Assembly: GCA_037074585.1 (NCBI GenBank) | Contig: CM073492.1 | Location: forward strand, 76,324,220-76,388,219 | Length of the DNA: 64,000 nucleotides | Direction of reading: 5' to 3' | Origin: Biancaea sappan | Lineage: Eukaryota; Streptophyta; Magnoliopsida; Fabales; Fabaceae | Shown here: in pieces, positions 32,280 through 45,200 of the stretch | Position numbering within the stretch: position 1 is the first letter of the stretch | Layout: each line of letters opens with the position of its first letter | Made by a program: the position numbers and the translations under genes | The notes under the pieces: generated by a model | Databases searched by the model: none | Told to the model about the DNA's origin: nothing | What the model saw: only the letters and a program-made list of their open reading frames with translations

Positions 32280-35198
32280 ATGCCTCCCAGACGCAGATCC
32301 GTTCAAGAACTTGAATTAGAAGAATTGAGGCAACAAATTCAACAGTTGCAGGAAATGGTGAATGCCCAACGAATTCAATTGGAGGAACGGAAGGAGCATC
32401 AAAGTGATGATTCAGACAATAGTACCTCGTCATCCACCAGTAACCGTCGACAACGCAGACCAGTCAACCGTACTGACGATATCAGAGTGGAAATTCCAGA
32501 GTTTGAAGGAAAACTCCAACCAGATGAATTTGTCGATTGGCTACAAACTGTTGAATGAATATTCGAGTATAAAGAGGTACCCGAGGAGAAGAAGGTGAAA
32601 ATCATTGCTGTCAAGTTAAAGAAACACGCTTCTATATGGTGGGAAAATTTAAAGAAGAAGCGCGAGAGAGAAGGAAAAAGCAAAATACGGACATGGGAAA
32701 AGATGCGTAAGGAACTAACTCGTAAGTTTTTACCTCCGCAATTTTTTCAAGATAATTTTATTCAACTACAGAATCTTCGTCAAAAGAACCTGTCTGTGGA
32801 AGAATACACCAGAGAATTTGAACAGCTGATGATGAAGTGTGACATTCAAGAGAGGGATGAGCAATCAATCGCTCGCTACCTTGGAGGATTAAACGTAGAT
32901 ATCGCCCACGTGGTCCAACTTCAACAATATTGGACTTTGGACGATGTTATTCGTTTATCTCTTCGAATTGAGAAACAGCTTCCCAAGAAGCCTTCATATC
33001 AATCTTCTTCCTCTTTTCCTTATAGGAACTCTGCAAATAACCGCAAACCTCAGACCCAATAAGCAAGTACTTCAAACAGCAATCCACCAAAGCCCAACAG
33101 AGAGGGTAATTCTAAAGTTGTCAAGTGTTTCAGGTGCCAAGGATTTGGACACATTGCTTCTAATTGTCCAAACCGCAAGATTATCACCATTATTGAAGGA
33201 GTAATCCATGAAGCTTCTGAAGAAGATGAAGGACCAGTATTTGATGATGGCCCAGTGTTTGATGAAGAACCAGTGCACATTGAAGAGGTCACCCCTGCTG
33301 ATCAAGGAGAATCACTGGTAATTAGACGAAGCTTACATACTGCAACAGCCAAAGAAGAACCATGGCTGAGGCACAACATTTTTCACACCCGTTGCACTGC
33401 GCAAGGCAAGGTTTGTGATGTTATTATTGACAGTGGGAGTTGTGAGAACGTCGTGTCAAATTATATGGTGGAAAAGTTGAAATTGCCCATACAAGATCAT
33501 CCGCATCCGTATAAGTTACAATGGCTCAATAAAGGCAACGAGGTAAGGGTCTCTAAACGTTGTCTTGTAAATTTTTCCATAGGTCAGAAATACCACGACA
33601 ACACATGGTGCGATGTGATACCTATGGATGCGTGCCATCTTCTACTGGGGAGACCATGGCAATATGATCGTCGTGCAATATACAACGGCTATGCTAACAC
33701 CTACTCTTTCGTCAAAGATGGAGTAAAAGTCAAGTTGACACCATTGCCACCAAGTGAACTGAACAAAGACAAGAAGGAAACAAAGCCCCTTGTGACTTTA
33801 GTTACAAAAACACAGTTCAAGATGACGGCAAAAGAAGCTCAGACCACAAATTTTGTCCTTTTGTTTGAAGCAAATAAAGAAACAACTCTTCCTTTGGAGA
33901 TAGAAGAAATGCTTGCTGAATTTCTGGAAGTTGTACCAGAAGAAATCCCTCAAGGATTACCACCAATGCATGATATCCAGCATGCCATTGACTTTATTCC
34001 TGGAGCTGTCATTCCAAATAAGCCAGCATATAGGATGAGTCCTAAGGAACATAACGAAATTCAACGCCAAGTTGAAGAATTGCTGAAGAAAGGATTAATT
34101 CAAGAAAGTGTTAGCCCTTGTGCTGTACCTGTCCTTCTAGTGCCAAAGAAAGATGGAAGTTGGAGGATGTGCGTTGATAGTCGAGCTGTCAACAAAATCA
34201 CTATCAAGTATCGATTCCCGATACCAAGGCTCGATGACCTGTTTGATCAACTACATGGAGCCACCATCTTCTCCAAAATTGATCTTCGCAGTGGCTACCA
34301 TCAAATCAGAATCCGTCCAGGAGATGAATGGAAAACTGCTTTCAAAACCAGAGACGGCCTGTATGAATATACTGTGATGCCTTTTGGATTATCCAATGCT
34401 CCCAGTACATTCATGCATCTGATGAATCAGGTACTTCGCCCCTTCATTGGCAAGTTTGTAGTCGTGTACTTTGACGATATTTTGATCTATAGTAAAGGAA
34501 AAGAAGAGCATCTAGAGCATATACGACAAGTGCTACAGACTTTACGAGAACAGAAACTCTATGCCAATCTCAAGAAATGTTCTTTTCTAACCAAGGAAGT
34601 AAACTTCCTGGGTTACATTATCACCGCTGAGGGTATTCGAGTAGATCCGAGTAAAGTCGAAGCCATCAACAGCTGGCCTATTCCAAGCTCCATCCATGAT
34701 GTGAAGAGTTTCCATGGATTAGCTTCATTCTATAGAAGATTCATCAAAAATTTTAGCTCTATTGCTGCTCCACTCACAGACTGTACTAAAGGAGACAAAT
34801 TTCAATGGACCGAACAAGCTCAGAAAAGTTTTGAAGAACTAAAGAGATGTTTAACTGAAGCACCAGTGCTAGTACTTCCAAACTTTGACCAAGTATTTGA
34901 AGTTAGCTGTGATGCTTCAAATACCGGTATTGGAGCTGTTTTGAGTCAAGAAGGGCACCCTATAGCCTTTTTCAGTGAAAAACTCAACAACGGTAAACTC
35001 AAGTATTCGACTTATGACAAGGAATTCTATGCCGTTGTTCGTGCCCTGCATTACTGGAGCCACTATTTGTTGAATAAAGAATTTATTCTTTATTCTGATC
35101 ATGAAGCCCTCAAACATTTGAACTCTCAGCAAAAGATCAACCGACGACATGCTGCTTGGAGTGAGTTCTTGCAACCATACCCATTCCTACTCAATTAG
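32280..35198 (+). pseudogene. Gypsy gag-protease-RT-RNase H polyprotein (two stops, no integrase)
   Basis: A single reading frame from ATG 32280 is broken only by TGA (32556-32558) and TAA (about 33060-33062), both explained by C-to-T changes in arginine and glutamine codons. Gag (PEFEGKLQPDEFVDWL; FIQLQNLRQKNLSVEEYTREF) is followed by a zinc knuckle CFRCQGFGHIASNC (about 33128-33169). An acidic linker precedes the protease (VIIDSGSCENVVSNY), and then come RT (KKDGSWRMCVDSRAVNKIT; catalytic YFDDILIYS) and RNase H (SCDASNTGIGAVLSQEGHP; YSDHEALKHL). The product would replicate the element in cytoplasmic particles. Reading ends after SEFLQPYPFLL, with no integrase. Otherwise RT and RNase H are uninterrupted, implying a fairly young copy. 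Confidence 0.9.
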
Positions 35199-35736
35199 TG
35201 AGTTAAAAAAACAAGCACTCAGGATAACATGCATATATCATATATGATTCAAACATTGCTTCTACATCATATATTTCAAAAACTCATGCATATATACGAA
35301 CATTGCTTCCCCCATACACACATATCACTTGTATACACATTGATATGCAGCCTATACATAAATGACATATATATATATGATATATATATATATATATATC
35401 AGAATCTCAGCCACATATATATTAACTATTAGGCCAATAATATCATTCAGGACTCAAAACCCCTAGGTACAATTATTACCTGATTGAAATAGAACACATT
35501 AGTTAGTAATTACCATACTCCCCTCTGTCAGCAGTATTCAACCATCAAATGAAAAGAACCCAGATACGCATATACAGCATCAAGGTCGCATAAACAATAT
35601 CAAGGTGAGCAAGCAATAATAGTACCTTTCTGAGGCACTCTCAGTATTTATTTCTGGGTTTTCCATTTATACCGCCATTTTGCGTTCAAGGTTCATTGTT
35701 GGAGTTCCAACCTGTGGCTACAGCATTGTGTTGGGA
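35199..35736. other. Spacer with TA microsatellite
   Basis: Contains ATATATATGATATATATATATATA-like runs around 35369-35400 (longer than shown in places) and no gene. The Gypsy 3' part is missing here. Confidence 0.5.
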
Positions 35737-37083
35737 CGTTCTGGCAAGTGCACCAGTCGCACAAGTAATAAAATGATGAAATATGAGTTATCATCTCTAC
35801 AGGAACTAACGTGCTAAGTACTCCAGAAGTTTAAACGTATTAGTTAAGCAAACCAATTTTTGATTTAAGAAAGCTCTAATTGAAAGTAAAATCAAATTGC
35901 AATAGAATTGAATGGAAATAATTCAAATAAAAGGCCTAAAGTTACTAATCCCCCTCTTATGTTCTAGGAATTGCTAATTCTCCCTAACATTTGTGATTCA
36001 GATTAATTATACACAATAATCTTAGGTTTTCTAATGGCTTAAAGTGATTCTCCTGAACCTAAATTAAGCTACTCAACTTTACACAATCCCTTATGTGAGT
36101 TTAAGTCAAATTAATGTTAACCTAATTTGATTAAACGAGGTTAATTAATATTCCTATTAATAAACAAATAAAACCCCTAAGTTCTATCACTCGCCCTAAT
36201 CATTCAGTGTTCTACCAACATCTCCCTTTCCTGAATTCGACGAAAGCAACAAACAAGTCATAAAATGACCAATTTTATAACAAGTACAATAAATATGAAT
36301 GATAGGTATGTATTAAATTGAAAAGAATCACAAGTTTCAAGAGAAATACAAATCCTAATATGAAATTGGGTTCATAGTAACCCTAGAATAGAAAATCTGC
36401 CTCTCATGGCTCTAAAACTACAGAAAATAGTAAAAGAATGAGCAAACTCCATGAATTTGAGGTTGGGTTGACAGAATTCAGGCTTGATTAACTTCGAGAA
36501 TGGATTCGTCCTTCTCCTCTAGCAGAAATTGGCGCCTTCCCTCAATCTCCAACTCAGAACACCCTAAAAAATATGTTCTGATGCATTTAAATCAGTGCAG
36601 GATCGTGAACTACCGCTATAGCGGTGAATTCCCACTGCTATAGCAGTGGAAGGCAGAGAAGAAAGTTTAAAATGTGTTTTTCTAGGTTCCACTACTATAG
36701 CGGTGAATATCCACCGCTATAGCGGTGGCTGGCAGAGACGAAGGCTCCAAAATATTTTTTTTAGCAATCTACTGCTATAGCGGTAGATTATACCGCTATA
36801 GCTGTGGGAGATAGCAATCACTTTAGCATTTTCAGAATTTTAGCTCTAGCATTCCATCTTCTAACACGAACTTTTTACCAACTCAACCTACACCAAAAAT
36901 AACAAATAACACTATTAAATTGTAAAAAAGAATCATGAAATCACTCCATTTATTAAAAGATCAAAGAAAACTAAACTATTCTAAACTACTCAAAAAAACA
37001 TGGGTTAAGAATCACAAGCGAACAAGAAAGAGATCAAAAGAGATGGGATTTAGTACCAAAATGGTACTAAATTGAGAACTCAA
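35737..37083. repeat. 1.35-kb dispersed repeat, copy 1
   Basis: Closely matches 62236-63586 over its full length. It begins near GTTCTGGCAAGTGCACCAGTC and ends near GTACTAAATTGAGAACTCAA. Bases 36610-36810 contain several CCGCTATAGCGG palindromes. The GCACCAGTCGCACAAGTAAT and AACTAACGTGCTAAGTACTC text resembles non-coding regions of plant Tat-lineage Gypsy elements, but no coding part is present. Family assignment is tentative. Confidence 0.7.
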
Positions 37084-38414
37084 CATATTGTTAAGCCTGA
37101 ACTCGGCTAGATCTCGGTAGAGGGGTTGGTGGAAGTTTGAAGGATCCTTGGCGTCAAATACCACCACCCTCGGCGGTGTCAATCCTATTATAGATAGCGT
37201 CACCACTACTCCCTGCCACCATAGATGGTGTCGCTGCTGCCATCCGACTCTGCTACCGATCTCGTTGTGTGACCCCTGGCGCTGCTCTCCACAAGTGAAC
37301 TCATGTGCTTGTGACTTGGAGAATAGAGGAGGCAAGAGGCATTCTTGTGAGCTGGCTTCCACAGAATCAAAATGGTCCCTTTTAAGTTTTGACCATATTT
37401 TCAAGCATGACGAACATGGTGAGGGTGAATATGGTAGCGACCATTTTCCTCAAATCCACTCTCATCGTGTGTATTTCTCTTGGATCATGTAAGATCGTAA
37501 TTCTTCTATGGGCTTCTCACTCACTCTCTAACTGAAATGGAGGTGACAAGGAATGTCCACCATTTCCTCAATTTTTATGGGTTGCAATGTGTAAATCTTT
37601 CATCAAGATTGTTGAAAAATTTGAGGAAATTGTCAGTAAAAGTTAGCTTGAGTTGTGCTCTGGTTGATACTGTCCTTAGGAAAAGATTTGTCGCTTTCCT
37701 CCTATGATAAAACAGGTTCTTTTGGAATAAAACCCAAATCACAGAACAATAGAGAAAGAGAGATAATTGTGTAAACCCAATATCAAAAGTTTGTTTAGAT
37801 GTATAATCTTAGAAGCAATATATGGAGGATAAATATCCCAAGGATAACTAATTTATAATTAAATATGAAAGGATAATTATAACAAATCAGATCATGAGAT
37901 AATGGAGATAGTGAATAATAGTCAGTTACATACATATTATTATATTTAAATTTAAAATAAAACAAGTAATTATATGTAACTGACGTAATTTTATCATGTT
38001 TAAAAAAGTATGAAAATAAATAAATTATTTTTTCGAAATTATTTTTAAAATAATTTAAAATATTTTTTTAAAATGCTCTATTTTTTACAACAAGAGGTTG
38101 ACAACACTAGGTATCGTTGTTAAAGAGAGGTTAGCAATGCTATGATTCTGTTTTGTTACTCTTTTCTTCAAATATTGCACTTCCTAACCCTCTCATTCGA
38201 AGATTGTGTTTTGGTTTTGTTCATTTTTTTATTCTTTCTTTGTGTTTAATTGATCTACGTTGCTTTGCCAGACTGCCACAACGCTCTTCGGAGCTTCTTC
38301 AACCTTCGTCTTGGGCTAATGCTGGCATGATATTAATTTGATGATGTCAGTTGCTAATGTGGATAAATAGTATTGATGTGGTATTAACTGTTAAATTAAC
38401 GAATTTTTAGATAG
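37084..38414. other. Intergenic DNA with an unassigned GC-richer patch
   Basis: Bases 37110-37480 are more GC-rich and open in two strands (for example 37148-37492 and 37404-37012), but neither reading shows a known domain and they overlap each other. The remainder is AT-rich. GATAG at 38410-38414 is the left target duplication of the next Copia element. Confidence 0.4.
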
Positions 38415-38777
38415 TGTTGAACACAACACTCTTGGGCACTAAATATATTAAGACAACTTTGAAGAAAAATTACAACACTCAATATTGAAAGCTCACTTTT
38501 TCTCACACAACTCACAAGACTACACTTTAAAGAACTCTTTGAAGTACACTACTACTTCTTATACTACTTGATAATTTACAATGAAGAGGAGAAGGGGTAT
38601 TTATAATACTTGCAAACAAATCTAGACCGTATGAATAAATTATCTCAAAATTCTAACAACCACACATCTTCACCAACCTTCTTCACCAACTAAACATTCT
38701 TGGATTTGGATTCAATTTGATTGGATTGGGCTTCTTGGGCTACATATGAATTTTGAGATAGTGTTGATAATTTAACA
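38415..38777 (-). repeat. 3' LTR of Copia-2
   Basis: 363 bp, ending TGTTCAACA on the minus strand. A TATAAATA box (minus strand) lies at 38605-38598. A GAGGGGGAG purine tract adjoins it at 38778-38786. Confidence 0.9.
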
Positions 38778-38799
38778 CTCCCCCTCAACACCAGCTTCC

Positions 38800-41673
38800 A
38801 TTATTTGCAATATGTCAAGCTATTGACGAAACATTTGGAGCTTGCCTATACTTAGACTTTTTGTGAACAAATCTGCAACTTGATCATCTGTTTTGATTTG
38901 TCTCATCTCAATTTCTTCCTGTAGAACCTTTTCTCTGATAAAATGATAGTGCACTTCAACATGCTTAGTTCTTGCATGAAAGACCAGATTCTCTGCCAAA
39001 CGAATTGCTCACTGATTGTCACAGTACAGCGGAACTACATAATCTACTGGTTGATGTAGGTTATTCATTAACTGTATCAACCATGTACTTTCTTGTGCTG
39101 CCATTCCTGCAGCTCGATACTCCGCTTCAGTAGTTGACAAAGATACCGTCTGTTGTCTCTTGCTACACCAAGAAATTGTTCCGGAACCAAGCTTAAACAC
39201 ATAACCAGTTGTTGATCTCCTAATGTCATGATCTCCTGCATAGTTAGCATCACAATAACCAACTAACTTGTAGTCTCCACCTTTCTTCTACAAAAGACCA
39301 TAGTCAATTGTACTCTTCACATATCTCAGTATTCGTCGAACTATTTCCAAATGAGACTTCTTTGCATTTTGCATGTATCGACTCATCACACTAACTGCAT
39401 AAGAAATGTCAGGTGTTGTCAAGGTTAAGTAGATGAGACTACCTACCAATTGCCGATACATCGTTGCATCTTTTAAATCTTTTCCTTCATGTGCACACAT
39501 TTTAATATTTGGTTCCATTGGTGTCGAAATCAGCTTACATTCAAGCATTCCGAATCTTTCTAACAAATCTTTGGAATACTTTTGTTGACAAAGAAATATT
39601 CCTTCTTGTGTACGATCAACCTCTAAACCAAGGAAGTGCTTGATCTGTCCAAGTTCCTTCATTTGGAAACAAACTGAAAGATTCTTCTTCATCCGAAGAA
39701 TTTCTACCTTATCATCACCGGTTATGATTAAGTCATCCACATAAACTAGCACGATAGCTAGCTTTCTTTCATTAGCTTTAACTAACAAGCTGGAATCTGC
39801 AGGTGTTACTGAATAACCACTTTGTGTTAGAAATTCAGCAATCTTACCATACCACACCCTAAGTGCTTGTTTCAATCCATATAGCGCTTTTCGTACCTTA
39901 CATACATATTCAGGATGATTTTGGCTTTGAAAACACATTGGTTGAATTATGTAGATTTCCCGATCCAGCTCTCCATGAAGAAAGGCATTCTTCACATCCA
40001 TCTGCCACAAATTCCAGTCTTTGTTAGATGCAAGTGAAAGTAAGATTCGTATTGTTGTCAGTTTCGCCACTGGACTAAATGTTTCATCGTAGTCTAGTCT
40101 GTACTGTTGAGAGAAACCACGAGCTACTAATTGTGCCTTGTACCTCTCGATTGACCCATCTGGTCGGCGCTTTATCTTGTAAACCCATTTACATGATATA
40201 GGCTTTACATCTCTTGGCTTTGGCACCAAATCCCAAATCGGGTTTTGCTTAAGTGCATCAATCTCTTCTTTCATAGCGATCATCCACTTAGGACTCTGCG
40301 ATGCCTCTTCAAACCTCTCAGGTTCTACTATGGTTAATTCTTTGACTATGGCTGCATTGACATATCTGGGATTTGGCCTTCGAATTCTTGTTAACCTTCG
40401 AAGTTGAGATTGTGGAGTTAATTCTTCACCTTCTTCATTTGATTGTTCATATATTCTAGTTTGCCAAGGATTCTGGGTCACTCTCTGTTCAACATCATTG
40501 CCATTTAGATTTCTTAGTTCATCTGAACTTTGTTGAAGTTGAATAGTATGTTCCTCCATCTTTTGTTGTAGCTTGTCTCCAAATTCTCTGGAGTCTAGCA
40601 ATGCTTCATTCTCTAAGGACCACCAAGAAGATGCTTCATCGAACACCACATCTCGTAAAGTGTAGCATCTTCTACTCATTGGATCACAACATTCCCACCC
40701 CCTTCTATGGCTGTCGTATCCCACAAAAATACATCTAACGACTTTCTTGTCAAACTTCATAAATGATCAGGAACAAATACGTAGCATACACAGCCAAATA
40801 CTCGAAAGTAATTAACTGTAGGTTCCTTATTCCACAGTTTCTCAAAGGGTAAAATAAATTCTAACCTCGGTTGAGGAAGTCTATTGATTACAAAGGCTGC
40901 AGTCCTCATTGCTTCAGCCCAAAATCTTCCTGGTACATTCTTTGCATATAGCATACTTCGACAAACTTCTGCAAGATGTCGATTCTTTCTCTCAGCTACA
41001 CCATTTTGTTGTGGTGTGTTGGCACAAGTGTATTAATGTTGTATTTGACATTCCCTTAGATATTGAGAGAACTCATTTGAGCTATATTCTCCCTCGTTAT
41101 CTATGCGCAAGCAACGAATCTTCTTTCCCACTTCTCCTTCGGCTGACTCTTTGAACTCTTTAAACTTTGAGAAGGTGTTAGATTTTTCTTTCACAAAGAA
41201 AACCCACACATGCCTTGAGAAGTCATCAATGAATGTCACCATGTACTGCATACCACCAATTGATGGCTGCTTAACTGGTCCAAACACATCAGAGTGAATT
41301 AACTCTAATAGTTCTTTTGCTTTAAACTTCGATTCCCCGTATAGCAACTGGTGTGCTTTACCATACTTGCACCTCGCACATATTGTGTCTGTTCACACAT
41401 CAAGTTGAGGAAGCCCTTTAAGCATCGATTTCTTCACCATCACACTTAGCTTGGAATAGCTAACGTGACCTAACTGCATGTGCCATAGATCTGATGTTTC
41501 ATTTTTTCTTGTCCTATCTACATATGCAGATTCTGCTAACATCACGTAGACTGACTCCAATCGTCACCCTTCAATTGTTGGTGTTTTTGAGATTTTGAAG
41601 TTATGATACACCTTCACATCTTGGGGACCAAACAAGACATAATGGTCTGATGATGTTAATTGAGCCACAGACC
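38800..41673 (-). pseudogene. Copia-2 integrase, reverse transcriptase and RNase H
   Basis: Continues directly from the protease side across the hAT insertion. In order: a GAG-pre-integrase region (LWHMQLGHVSYSKLSVM), the integrase core (LIHSDVFGPVKQPSIGG; FIDDFSRHVWVFF; NTPQQNGVAERKNRHL), an RT with WVYKIKRRPDGSIERYKA, QMDVKNAFLHGELD and YVDDLIITGDD, and RNase H with KQQTVSLSTTEAEYRA-like text (RQQTVSLSTTEAEYRAAG) and CDNQ. Defects seen: a TAA in the integrase at about 41030, a frameshift near 40757 (after VPDHL), TAG at 39288, and TGA after CDNQ (39009). The gene would copy and integrate the element, but no intact product is possible. Confidence 0.9.
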
Positions 41674-41814
41674 AAGGTTGTCAAAATCGAGAGTTTACCC
41701 AAACTCGGGGAGGGGGAGTAAACTCGGATCGTAAAATCGGATCGTAAACTCATAAGAGTTTACATTTACTCTTTCCTGTTACTCAATATATACATTCACT
41801 AATTAAACTCATAC

Positions 41815-41990
41815 ATAAGATGTCCATAGTCCATACAACATACATAAGATGTCCATACAAGATAGAACATACATAAGATGTTTACATAAGATATTCATAC
41901 AACATAGAACATACATAAGATGTCCATACAACATAGAACATACATAAGATGTCCATACAACATAGAACATACAAAATATGTCTATACAAC
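41815..41990. repeat. ~29-bp tandem repeats near the hAT 3' end
   Basis: ACATAAGATGTCCATACAAC and its variants recur every ~29 bp for about five or six copies, downstream of the transposase stop. Non-coding. Confidence 0.75.
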
Positions 41991-42205
41991 ACAAACGATA
42001 TTCTATCAGCACCACAAATGGGACAAACTAAAATAAAAGTTTCAACTTTCAAATATTCAACAATGAAGCTCAACTAAGTTCTGAAAATGTACGATCTTCA
42101 AAATCTTGCTCATTTTGATTTGAGTCACCACTATCACTGCCACTCTTATCCATATCCATATCTATATTTTCATTTGAAGGTCCAACAAAATCTAGGTTAT
42201 CTAAA

Positions 42206-45200
42206 TCAATAAAAAAAATCACCAATGTCACTCCCATGCTCTATCCTACTACCAATCATAGGTTCTTCATCTTCTTGCTCTTCAACATCAACATCTTCAC
42301 TTGTTGCACCTTCAGCTATCCATTCATCATCGGAACGAATATCATCAAAGTCAAAAATAGGAGTTCTTGTGATTTGCTTATTTTTTAACTTCAAATTGGA
42401 CATCACAAAGACTAAATCATTCATTTTCTTTTGATGTAAGTGGTTTCTTCTCTTTGTATGAACCTGAAAAAAACAATTGATAAGCATTTATAAATTGATA
42501 AGCATTTATAAAAAAGAAAAAAATGAAAGTTTTATTTATTTACCATCTCAAAAGCACTCCAATTACGCTCACACCCAGAAGAGCTACAAGTCAAGCTAAG
42601 AATTCGAATGGCGAGTCTTTTTAACTCAGGGCATCTATCTCCATAAGCCTCCCACCAATCAGATGGAAGGATTTTGTCTCTATTAATTATTGCAGTATCC
42701 ATGCCAAACAACCCTCTAGCCATTTTAAAATCAATTAACTGAGCATCAATCTTGCTTCTCTCCATTCTATCTGGAACCAATCTTGACATACAACTATATA
42801 GCCCTTCTTTAATAAAAAAATCATCATTAAAAGAAGGACTATATTGAAATTGAGGGTTTAGGAAATATGCAGCTGCATGCAAAGGCCTATGTAACTGACC
42901 TTCCCACCTCTCATCAACTATATTCCAAATGGGTTCATAACTACAATAAATAAGAAATATCGAAGTTAACATTATGAATGAATAATAAATATAAATAATG
43001 GACAAAAATTAAATTATCTACCTCTTCTTAATATTGTTGAAATTTAATTTAATTTTTTCCTTAGCACGTCCCATCTCTTCATATATGAATCCCATAGCTG
43101 GTTTTTCATCTGAGTCTACTAAGCGGAGCACTTTAATGAGGGGAGTAGCAGTGTAATACCCATTATTTTTTTTTTAAGTTATAAGTATTTAAGAATTTCG
43201 ATAAATTTATTTTGAAGAAAATAAATTCCCTATCAGTTGAATTTTTGCATACTCGTTTGTGCATATTGTTGAAAATATAAATTTTTAATTATAGATTCTA
43301 TAAATTGTGGGATATAATGGATGATATGATATGGAATTAATCCCATTAAGTAAATATACAGTTCAAAAGTGGAATCTAGAATGAAAACTGGTAAGTGAGA
43401 CTGGTAGATGAAATAGTATAGGAGAATGGTTGATGAAAACTGGTAAGTGAAACTGGTAGATGAAATAGTATAGGAGAATGGTAGATGAAAACTGGTAAGT
43501 GAAACTGGTAGATGAAATAGTATAGGAGAATGGTAGATGGAATAGTAGTAAATAGTACCATAATTTCTCCTATAAATAGGCCCTTCCATTTCAATTCAAA
43601 ACACACACCTTCAGTTTCTCTTCTCTCCTTTCCTCAAAACTTCTCTTGCTCCGGCGTTAGGGCTCTGAGATTCTAGGTCTTTCTTCCTTAGCCTAGATCC
43701 AAGGTAAGAATACTATGCCCCTTTTCTGTGCCATTCAGATTTTTAAAAGTTATTTTCTTAAGTATGCTCTGTGGTTGCGGCTTTGGCCGATCTTCCACAT
43801 CAGAAAAACTGTCCTTAGCTACCTATATGTTGTTTTGATTCTCTGATTACCGAAATAGAATGTAAACTGTGAAGAATACATGTCTAGGAAAGTTCTGGCT
43901 AAGGAAAGACATGGTTGTTAAGTGTGTCCATTGGGACTCTCCACTCTTTCCTGGGAACTTACCTGGTGTACTCTTTTATAGATTATATTCTCTATTTCTG
44001 GTATGAATAGTACCTGTACGTATGAATAGTAACTGTATATATGAATAGTAATCGTATATATGAATAGTAACTATACGTATAAATAAATAGTAACTATATA
44101 AATAGTATTTATATGTATTTTTGAATAGTACATATATGTGTACATTTTTATATGTATTTTTGAATAGTACATATACGTGTATTAAAGAATTATATTAATT
44201 GAATCCATTAAATGTAATTGTGTAGATTTAAAGAAGATATAGTAACTTGGATTTCAGGTGAGTAGCTAACCTACTTGGATACTTATTTAATTATATGAAT
44301 AGTCCAAGTAATTTACATATTCAGAGTATATCTACTATTACCTTTGACTGAATATTTCAATTAATATGGCTGTGTGCCGAATATGATTATGGTCATATGC
44401 TATGGCTGTGTGCCGAATGTGAATATGGCTGTGTGCCGAATATGATTATGGTCATATTTATGGCTGTGTGCCGAATGTGAAGATGGCTGTGTGCCGAATA
44501 TGAATATGGCTGTGTGCCAAATATGATTATGGTCATATGCTATGGCTGTATGCCAAACGTGGAGATAGCTGTGTGCCGAATATGATTATGGTCATATTCT
44601 ATGGCTGTTTGTCGATTATAAGTATGATATGATTTTACTTATGCATTTTATACATATACTTGTGTATTGTTAATCACTTGATGATTATCTGTAATTAAGT
44701 TTCTATCCTTGTAACGTTATCTATTCATTGAGATTATTATCTCATATTGTGGTGGATATATTTTTTTTTCAGATCCTGAGATTAACGAAAAACATCTGTC
44801 TGAGGAGTAGCGCAAGTTCAATATCCTAACCCTCTTTGCTTCAAGGGTTGGTGTTTATTTGAATTAAAGCTGTTTCTTCAGTTTTAAATTCTAGAAAGCT
44901 CTGCAGTCAAATAGGACATCTAGGAGGAAGTTGTTATTGTACATATTTATGTTATTACAGTACTTTAAGTTTACTGTATGTTTTGTAAGATTGTAGCTTA
45001 TCAAGTAAAATCGGAGTATTTAACTAAGATAAGTCTTTGTTATATTATTACTCTCACATTTTAGAATGATTATTATATGGAGCTAAAAGCATTAGGCTTA
45101 CAACTAGAGAGTATCTCTAAGTTGTGCCGGTCACGTACCATTTTGAGGGTCGTGACAAGCAGCTTTAAGACATGTGAGAATGTTTTGCCAAAACCTATTG

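Larger units (their letters stand above)
30954..35198 (+). mobile_element. Ty3/Gypsy retrotransposon, 3'-truncated
   Basis: 5' LTR (30954-31292), PBS, long leader, then gag, protease, RT and RNase H in one frame. Integrase and the 3' LTR are missing: homology stops right after RNase H, at 35198. Leader and gag match the composite element at 5994-8407, while the LTR is diverged and shares mainly the AGAATTAGTATAAATAGG core and the CCCTGAGCCA end. It inserted into ankyrin gene D. The right target duplication cannot be found, because the 3' end is lost. Confidence 0.9.
43152..45157 (+). mobile_element. Solo LTR (2.0 kb) of a Gypsy-type element inside the hAT transposase gene
   Basis: Starts TGTAATACCC and ends GGGTCGTGACA, flanked by AGCAG on both sides (43147-43151 and 45158-45162). 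No internal retroelement region is present, so an original element was probably reduced by LTR-LTR recombination. A TATAAATA box at 43571-43578 and a CTAGATCCAAGGTAAG motif at about 43694 set the plus orientation. Confidence 0.85.

Noticed and set aside
32595..33062. Separate gag gene starting at 32595
   Set aside because: It is the same frame as 32280 onward, separated only by a TGA that replaces an arginine codon; not an independent gene.
37012..37492. Overlapping ORFs on both strands near the 1.35-kb repeat
   Set aside because: They overlap each other, show no recognisable domain, and the patch is simply more GC-rich.
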